This document shows positions 6,651 to 10,960 of a stretch of 10,960 nucleotides of DNA, one piece after another. Both the position numbers and the translations under genes were made by a program. The notes under the pieces are model-generated. The model was given only the letters and a program-made list of their open reading frames with translations, did not search any database and was not told the origin of the DNA. The stretch's first letter is position 1. Each line of letters opens with the position of its first letter. The stretch is from TMED14 sp041179465. Its GTDB lineage: Bacteria; Bacteroidota; Bacteroidia; Flavobacteriales; Schleiferiaceae. Where the stretch lies: assembly GCA_041179465.1 (NCBI GenBank), contig JBEGTJ010000055.1, forward strand, positions 1 to 10,960. The letters are read 5' to 3'.

Positions 6651-8852
6651 ATGAAAAAATTATCTATTTGGGCCGGATGGGCCCTTCCCGCATTTTTGGC
6701 CGCACAAACCGCGGCGCCCACGCATACCACCGACACGCTGGACCTTCGGGAGGTCGTCATTTCGGCGGCCCGATGGAAGCAAACCGCAGAACACATCCCC
6801 GCGCAGGTCGCGGTGGTGCTTCCGCGGCAAATTGCCCAATTTCAGCCGCAGACGGCCGCCGACCTGCTCGGCATTTCAGGTAAAGTGTTTATTCAAAAAA
6901 GCCAGCAAGGCGGCGGAAGCCCCATGATCCGCGGCTTTGCCACGAACCGCCTGATTTATTCGGTCGACGGTGTGCGCATGAACACCGCCATTTTTCGCGC
7001 CGGGAACATACAAAACGTGATCAACTTGGATCCGTTTGCAATGGAACGGACCGAGGTCGTGTTTGGTCCTGCCAGCGTGATGTACGGCAGCGACGCCATT
7101 GGCGGCGTGATGAGCTTTACCACGCTTCAGCCCGAGGTGGGCGTGCGCGGGGTGCACGGCCAGGCTCAAGTGCGCTACGCTTCGGCCAACCGCGAGCAGA
7201 CGGGCCACGTGGACCTGCGCTACGGCGGACCGAAGTGGGCCGGAATCACCAGCGTCAGCCGCTGGGATTTCGACCACCTGCGCCAGGGAAGCAGGGGTCC
7301 GCGCGACTACATCAAAGCCCGCTACATAGCGGTGACTCCCGACGGCGACGTGGTGCGCATTCAGACGGATTCGTTGCTGCAGATTCCGTCGGGCTACCAG
7401 CAAGTCAACGCGATGCAAAAGCTCGTTTTGGCATGGGCGCCGGGCTGGGAGCTGCAATACGGCGGGCATTTTTCGACGACCTCGAAGTACGGACGCTACG
7501 ACCGCCACAACCGGGTGCGGAACGGGCTCCCGCGCTACGCCGAGTGGGACTACGGCCCGCAGCGGTGGCAGATGCACAACCTCGCCCTGAGCCGAGAGGC
7601 TAAGCGGCGGCTCTCGGACGCGTGGACCCTTCGTGTGGCGGCCCAGCGCTTTGACGAGTCGCGCATGGAACGCGCTCTCAACAAGCCCCAGCGCACGACC
7701 CAGACCGAGCACGTCGAAGCCTATTCGCTCAATGCCGACGCCCGCAAAGAGTTGAGCGCAAAGCACCGGGTTTTTTATGGTGCCGAAGCCGTTTGGAACG
7801 CCGTAACCTCCAAGGGAAGCGTCGCCGACCTCAGCACGGGGACGGTGACTCCGGGCGCCTCACGGTACCCGCAGGCCACGTGGTTCTCGACCGGGGTGTA
7901 TGCCACCGAAGTTTGGGAGGCCACGCCCAAGGCAACGTGGACCACGGGCGTACGGGCCAATGCGGTGGGGATGGACGCGGATTTTTCATCGAACAGCGCC
8001 TACTACCCGCTTCCGGCAGCCGAGGCCCGGGTTCGGGATGCCGCAGTGACCGGCAGCTTTGGGGTTACCTACCGTCCGCTCGAAGACTGGGTGGTAAAAG
8101 CCAACCTGGGCACGGCGTTTCGCGTGCCCAACGTCGACGACATGGGCAAGTTTTTTGACTCGTCGCCGGGAATGGTGGTGGTGCCGAATACGGACCTAAA
8201 GTCGGAGTACGCCTACAATGCCGACGTCGACGTGGCCAAGTTGTTTGGGACTTGGCTCAAGCTGGACGTGGCCGCCTACGCGACCTTACTCGAAAACGCG
8301 TTGGTGCGCCGCCCCTGGCAGCTCAACGGGCTCGACAGCATGATGTACGACGGCGAAATGAGCCGCATCGAGGCCCTTCAGAATGCGGCAGTGGCCCGAG
8401 TGGTCGGCGCTTCGCTGGGCATGGAGGCCAAGCTCAGTCGGCATTGGTCCACCCGAGTCGCCTACAACGTGCAGCGCGGAGTTGAGGAGCTCGAAAGCGG
8501 AGCCGTCAGCCCCTCCCGCCACGCCGCACCGTCCTTTGGGCTGGGCCGCTTGACCTACCGCCGAGGACGGCTGCGGGCCGACGTGTACACCCAGTTTCAG
8601 GGCGCCCGCCGCAACGACCAGCTGGCTTGGGAGGAGCGCGCCAAGACCGAGATGTATGCGCTCAACGCCGACGGATTGGCCTACTGCCCGGCTTGGTACA
8701 CGCTCAACGCCCGAGCCAGTATGGAGTTCAAGCACGGCCTGAACCTGAACGTGGGGCTCGAAAACCTCACCGACCAGCGCTACCGGCCTTACAGCTCAGG
8801 GATTTCGGGCGCCGGCCGCAACCTCGTGGTGGCCTTGGCTGCGCGGTTCTAG
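6651..8852 (+). CDS. TonB-dependent outer-membrane receptor, heme/iron-receptor-like
   Basis: The 733-residue protein is a complete TonB-dependent outer-membrane transporter. It has a signal peptide at residues 1-19 (M-K-K start, ending L-A-A-Q), a TonB-box-like L-R-E-V-V-I-S-A-A-R near 28-38, and a plug domain to about 150. The plug contains M-I-R-G-F-A-T-N-R-L near 91-100, V-D-G-V-R-M-N, a Q-N-V-I-N-L-D-P motif, and G-P-A-S-V-M-Y-G-S-D-A-I-G-G-V near 138-152. The remainder is a 22-strand-type beta barrel that contains F-R-V-P-N-V-D-D and N-L-T-D-Q-R-Y-R-P-Y near the end and finishes on a terminal Phe. The plug motifs resemble hemin/hemoglobin/iron receptors, but the substrate cannot be settled from sequence. 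There is no N-terminal carboxypeptidase-like domain as in SusC proteins and no SusD partner, which argues against a polysaccharide system. The ATG at 6651 was chosen for the signal peptide; a longer frame would overlap the previous gene. Confidence 0.95.
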   Translation: MKKLSIWAGWALPAFLAAQTAAPTHTTDTLDLREVVISAARWKQTAEHIPAQVAVVLPRQIAQFQPQTAADLLGISGKVFIQKSQQGGGSPMIRGFATNRLIYSVDGVRMNTAIFRAGNIQNVINLDPFAMERTEVVFGPASVMYGSDAIGGVMSFTTLQPEVGVRGVHGQAQVRYASANREQTGHVDLRYGGPKWAGITSVSRWDFDHLRQGSRGPRDYIKARYIAVTPDGDVVRIQTDSLLQIPSGYQQVNAMQKLVLAWAPGWELQYGGHFSTTSKYGRYDRHNRVRNGLPRYAEWDYGPQRWQMHNLALSREAKRRLSDAWTLRVAAQRFDESRMERALNKPQRTTQTEHVEAYSLNADARKELSAKHRVFYGAEAVWNAVTSKGSVADLSTGTVTPGASRYPQATWFSTGVYATEVWEATPKATWTTGVRANAVGMDADFSSNSAYYPLPAAEARVRDAAVTGSFGVTYRPLEDWVVKANLGTAFRVPNVDDMGKFFDSSPGMVVVPNTDLKSEYAYNADVDVAKLFGTWLKLDVAAYATLLENALVRRPWQLNGLDSMMYDGEMSRIEALQNAAVARVVGASLGMEAKLSRHWSTRVAYNVQRGVEELESGAVSPSRHAAPSFGLGRLTYRRGRLRADVYTQFQGARRNDQLAWEERAKTEMYALNADGLAYCPAWYTLNARASMEFKHGLNLNVGLENLTDQRYRPYSSGISGAGRNLVVALAARF

Positions 8853-8868
8853 GTTGGTATTCTGAAGC

Positions 8869-8900
8869 ACGGGCCTCAGAGCTTCGGCTTTGGGGCCCGT
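8869..8900. terminator. UUCG-capped hairpin between convergent genes
   Basis: ACGGGCCTCAGAGC pairs with GCTTTGGGGCCCGT over 14 positions, two of them G-T wobbles on the plus strand, around the very stable loop TTCG closed by C-G. It lies between the stop codons of the receptor gene (+) and the flavin oxidoreductase gene (-), so it can end transcription from both sides or protect the 3' ends of both mRNAs. A strong T-run is missing on either side. Confidence 0.7.
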
Positions 8901-8902
8901 TG

Positions 8903-9904
8903 CTATTGAAGGGCGGGGCGGATGCGCTCGCCAATGAGCTCGATGCTGCGCAGCAGCTTTTCGCGCGGAAGCTCGGCGTTGTCCATCTGAAAGGTGACGC
9001 GGTCAACCCCTCCGAGCGCTTCGGCGTGGCGCAGGATTTTCTCGCCGACTTCGTCGGGGTCGCCTACCAAAAGGGCCCCGGTGGGACCGTTTTGGGCGTC
9101 AAAGCGTTCGCGCGAAACCGGCGGCCATCCGCGCTCGCGGCCAATGCGGGTAAACGTCTTGGCGTAGCCGGGGAAGTAGTCGTTCACGGCTTCTTCGCGG
9201 CTCGGAGCCACGTAGCCCAGCGAGTGAAGGCCGACCTTGAGCTTTTCGGGCGCGTGACCGGCTTGGGCGCCGGCCGCGCGGTAGAGGTCGACGGCCCGGC
9301 GAAAGCGGTGGGTTTCGCCACCGATGACGGCGACCATGAGCGGAAGCCCGAGGAGGCCCGCGCGCACGAAGGACTCGGGCGTTCCGCCCACCCCTAGCCA
9401 GATGGGGATTTCAGGCTGCAGGGGGCGCGGATACACCGCCTGGTCGCGCAAGGCCGGACGGAATTTGCCCGACCACGTTACGCGTTCTTCGGCGCGCAGC
9501 TTGAGGAGCAGTTCGAGTTTTTCGGCAAAAAGCGCGTCGTAGTCGTTGAAATCCAGCCCAAACAGCGGGAAGGACTCGGTGAAGGAGCCACGTCCCACGA
9601 CCATTTCGGCCCGGCCCTGGCTCACGAGGTCCAGCGTGGCGAACTGCTGAAAAACGCGCACGGGATCAGCAGCGCTGAGCACGGTGACGGCGCTGGTGAG
9701 CTTAATGCGTTGGGTGCGGGCGGCCGCGGCGGCCAAAATGACCGAGGGGGCGGAATCCAAAAATTCCGACCGGTGGTGTTCGCCCACGCCAAACACGTCC
9801 AGGCCCACTCGGTCGGCGGTTTCGATGCGTTCGAGCAGGTGCTGAATGGCTTCAACGGGCTGCTGGTGTTCGCGCGAGGCGAAGCTGTCGATTCCAAGTT
9901 CCAT
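8903..9904 (-). CDS. LLM-class flavin-dependent oxidoreductase (luciferase-like)
   Basis: The 333-residue protein belongs to the bacterial luciferase-like (LLM) superfamily, TIM-barrel flavin enzymes. It starts M-E-L-G-I-D-S-F-A and contains V-F-G-V-G-E-H-H-R at 37-45, the T-V-L-S-A-A-D-P-V-R-V segment near 74-84, L-D-L-V-S-Q-G-R-A-E at 91-100, G-R-G-S-F at 104-108 and F-N-D-Y-D-A-L-F-A-E-K-L near 119-130. A later I-P-I-W-L-G-V-G-G-T motif is also typical. The pattern recalls the Atu2307/SP_0267-like group; cofactor (FMN or F420) and substrate are unknown. The start at 9904 is preferred: a start 54 bases upstream would overlap the TfoX-like gene by 43 bp and add an atypical N-terminus. It lies 11 nt after that gene's stop, so it is probably the last gene of a three-gene operon. 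Confidence 0.92.
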   Translation of the reverse strand: MELGIDSFASREHQQPVEAIQHLLERIETADRVGLDVFGVGEHHRSEFLDSAPSVILAAAAARTQRIKLTSAVTVLSAADPVRVFQQFATLDLVSQGRAEMVVGRGSFTESFPLFGLDFNDYDALFAEKLELLLKLRAEERVTWSGKFRPALRDQAVYPRPLQPEIPIWLGVGGTPESFVRAGLLGLPLMVAVIGGETHRFRRAVDLYRAAGAQAGHAPEKLKVGLHSLGYVAPSREEAVNDYFPGYAKTFTRIGRERGWPPVSRERFDAQNGPTGALLVGDPDEVGEKILRHAEALGGVDRVTFQMDNAELPREKLLRSIELIGERIRPALQ

Positions 9905-9915
9905 GGTTCGGTGAA

Positions 9916-10254
9916 TTAGGTGTTCAAAAGGTTGAATTCCAGCGCTTGAGTAATCCAAAAATCCAGGTCCTCATCGAGGTCAAACGCGTCGGTGTCGACG
10001 AACAGAAACCCGCGGAGCACGGTGCCGGTGAAGTCCATTTGACGGCTTCCGGGCCGCGAAAGCAAGGGTTTGTCGTGAAGCTTGCCCACCCGAACCATAA
10101 GGCGATCTTTAGCGGTGGAACGGTCTATGTCGATCCCTACGCACATGGCGTTGCGCACCATAAAAATGAGGCCGCCCATCATCTTTTTTTCGACGACGGG
10201 CAGGTGGTTTAGTCGGACCCGAATGCGTTCGGCCTGGTGCTCGCTGTAGGGCAT
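9916..10254 (-). CDS. TfoX N-terminal-domain-like protein
   Basis: The 112-residue cytoplasmic protein resembles the TfoX/Sxy N-terminal domain. It has the characteristic K-K-M-M-G-G-L-I-F-M segment at 23-32, followed by strands ending in D-R-L-M-V-R-V at 50-56 and a G-F-L-F-V-D near 82-87. In Gammaproteobacteria full TfoX/Sxy proteins promote competence together with CRP. Stand-alone N-terminal-domain proteins, as here, are widespread and not tied to competence, so a regulatory role should not be assumed. The C-terminal TfoX domain is absent. The gene starts 6 nt after the DUF1801 gene and is followed 11 nt later by the flavin oxidoreductase gene, consistent with one transcript. Confidence 0.8.
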   Translation of the reverse strand: MPYSEHQAERIRVRLNHLPVVEKKMMGGLIFMVRNAMCVGIDIDRSTAKDRLMVRVGKLHDKPLLSRPGSRQMDFTGTVLRGFLFVDTDAFDLDEDLDFWITQALEFNLLNT

Positions 10255-10260
10255 GCCGCG

Positions 10261-10671
10261 TTATTCGTTGCTGGGGTTGGTATCGATGCGAACCAAGACG
10301 CCCTTGCGCTTGACGATGTTCTGGTAGTCCCACTGAATGTGGCGGGACTTTTCAAGCCAGCGCACGAGGTCGGTTTCGACGACGTCCTCGACGCACGAGT
10401 AAAACCGCGAGGCGTCTTTGAAGTTTTTGCCGCGCACGTCGAGCTGGGGCTCGTCGAAATCGGCACCGCTCCAGAACATCAATCGAAGTCCGCGCTTTTG
10501 CATGCTAATGCCCACGATGGGGTTGCCCTCGAGAAACCAAACGGGGTGCCGGTGCCAGATTTTGAGGGTTGCGTCGGGTAAATGATGCGTAATCAGGGCC
10601 AAAAGCACGTCCGCAAGGTCGCGGTAGGGCGCTTCGAGACGTGCGGGATAGTTCAGAATGCCGGCATCCAT
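10261..10671 (-). CDS. DUF1801 (YdhG-like) domain protein
   Basis: The 136-residue cytoplasmic protein matches the DUF1801 fold. Visible are L-P-D-A-T-L-K-I-W-H-R-H-P-V-W-F at 31-46, a G-I-S-M-Q-K-R-G-L-R-L-M-F-W segment at 54-67 and S-G-A-D-F near 68-72. The family has no well-defined biochemical activity that I know of. It is the first gene of a compact minus-strand cassette with a TfoX-like and an LLM-oxidoreductase gene (gaps of 6 and 11 nt). A promoter-like box 4 nt before its ATG would drive the cassette. The C-terminal part (about 95-136) is rich in charged residues and has no recognisable motif. Confidence 0.82.
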   Translation of the reverse strand: MDAGILNYPARLEAPYRDLADVLLALITHHLPDATLKIWHRHPVWFLEGNPIVGISMQKRGLRLMFWSGADFDEPQLDVRGKNFKDASRFYSCVEDVVETDLVRWLEKSRHIQWDYQNIVKRKGVLVRIDTNPSNE

Positions 10672-10675
10672 GCAC

Positions 10676-10683
10676 TAAATGTA
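10676..10683 (-). promoter_or_regulatory. -7-like element TACATTTA before the 10671 gene
   Basis: On the minus strand this reads TACATTTA followed by G, ending 4 nt before the ATG at 10671. It is identical, including the G, to the box before the 6100 gene. No obvious -33 TTG is seen; the upstream region is very GC-rich. Confidence 0.55.
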
Positions 10684-10699
10684 CGCGCAGGGCCGCGGC

Positions 10700-10717
10700 G
10701 GTGCCGCACGGCGGACC
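10700..10717 (-). terminator. Possible short hairpin after the right-edge T9SS gene
   Basis: On the minus strand GGTCCGC pairs with GCGG and ACC, with a 3-nt loop and one bulged base, starting 5 nt after the stop codon of the edge gene. There is no T-run. It could end that gene before the promoter of the next one, but GC-rich sequence makes such stems easy to find by chance. Confidence 0.25.
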
Positions 10718-10722
10718 TTCCT

Positions 10723-10960
10723 TTAGTTCTTTACCAGGCGCAGGAGTTCGGAATGTTCGTCGGTGCGAATTCGGGCAAAGTACACGCCTGCGGCCAGGCT
10801 AGAGGCGTCGAGCGTGAGCGTTCCGGAGCCCGATACGCAATCGAGAATTCGGCCGTTGAGGTCCACGAGCTCGATGCGCATCCTACAGCGGTCGTCGGCC
10901 GCAAAGGTCCAGTGCCGTGAAGCGGGGTTGGGATGCACCCGAACCGGGGTTACCGCGTCC
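10723..10960 (-). CDS. C-terminal part of a T9SS type A cargo protein (cut by window edge)
   Basis: Only the last 78 or so residues are inside the window, and the frame stays open to the right edge. They form a typical type A T9SS sorting domain: V-H-P-N-P-A-S-R near the start, an I-E-L-V-D-L-N-G-R-I-L block in the middle and L-A-A-G-V-Y-F-A-R-I near the end, finishing L-R-L-V-K-N. The protein is therefore predicted to be secreted by the type IX system and possibly anchored at the surface. Its functional domains lie outside, so nothing can be said of its activity. A GTG at 10938 would make a small separate frame, but it is the Val of the H-P-N-P motif and not a start. Confidence 0.88.
   Translation of the reverse strand, partial: DAVTPVRVHPNPASRHWTFAADDRCRMRIELVDLNGRILDCVSGSGTLTLDASSLAAGVYFARIRTDEHSELLRLVKN

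Noticed and set aside
6876..7766. A 296-codon minus-strand frame inside the TonB receptor gene.
   Set aside because: It lies opposite the conserved plug and early barrel and has no recognisable features.
6651..8852. SusC/SusD-type glycan uptake locus.
   Set aside because: The receptor lacks the N-terminal carboxypeptidase-like domain, no SusD lipoprotein follows and no glycoside hydrolase is present.
9905..9958. Upstream start for the LLM oxidoreductase adding 18 residues.
   Set aside because: The added residues do not fit the family, whose members start near M-E-L-G, and the extension overlaps the TfoX-like gene.
9916..10254. Natural competence regulator reading of the TfoX-like gene.
   Set aside because: Only the N-terminal domain is present, no competence genes are nearby, and such proteins are common outside competence systems.
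1..10960. Defence system, CRISPR array, insertion sequence, tRNA or phage signature.
   Set aside because: I found no spaced direct repeats, transposase, terminal inverted repeats, tRNA-like cloverleaf or phage gene on either strand.

Overview
The window looks like a chromosomal segment of a GC-rich member of the Bacteroidota, probably a flavobacterium-like organism. Three predicted secreted proteins end in type IX secretion (T9SS) sorting domains: one type B at 2721-4358, and type A at 5069-6043 and at the right edge. The window also has a TonB-dependent receptor without obvious Shine-Dalgarno signals, and promoter-like boxes of the Bacteroidota TAnnTTTG type lie almost against several start codons. 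The strong G+C content makes long antisense frames common; I treat those as shadows. Species and genus cannot be read from this sequence.

Layout. 35-1449 (+): two tandem paralogous integral membrane proteins of the TIGR02206/YwaF-like family, joined by a one-base TAATG overlap. 1400-2107 (-): an AlkD-like DNA alkylation repair protein whose 3' end overlaps the second membrane gene by 50 bp. 2149-4358 (+): a small predicted secreted protein of unknown function, then a large T9SS type B cargo with a jelly-roll-like domain and PKD domains. 4355-6043 (-): a T9SS type A cargo (carboxypeptidase-regulatory-like domain, Gly8 linker, PKD, sorting tail) followed 6 nt later by a DUF3445/heme-dependent oxidative N-demethylase-like protein. 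6100-8852 (+): a small membrane-anchored protein followed by a TonB-dependent outer-membrane receptor resembling heme/iron receptors. A UUCG-capped hairpin ends this block. 8903-10671 (-): a compact three-gene cassette (DUF1801, TfoX N-terminal-like, LLM-class flavin oxidoreductase). 10723-10960 (-): the C-terminal end of another type A T9SS cargo.

How the genes work together. The clearest functional pair is the small anchored protein with the TonB receptor, likely an uptake unit of the cell envelope. The T9SS cargo genes feed a secretion machinery that is not encoded here. The remainder is ordinary housekeeping or stress-related accessory content. Genes are densely packed, no intergenic gap exceeds about 90 bp, and both strands are used in alternating blocks.

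I see no mobile element, CRISPR array, tRNA/rRNA or convincing novel multi-gene system. The most interesting signal is a repeated promoter-like box 3-5 nt upstream of five different start codons, suggesting leaderless or nearly leaderless transcripts.
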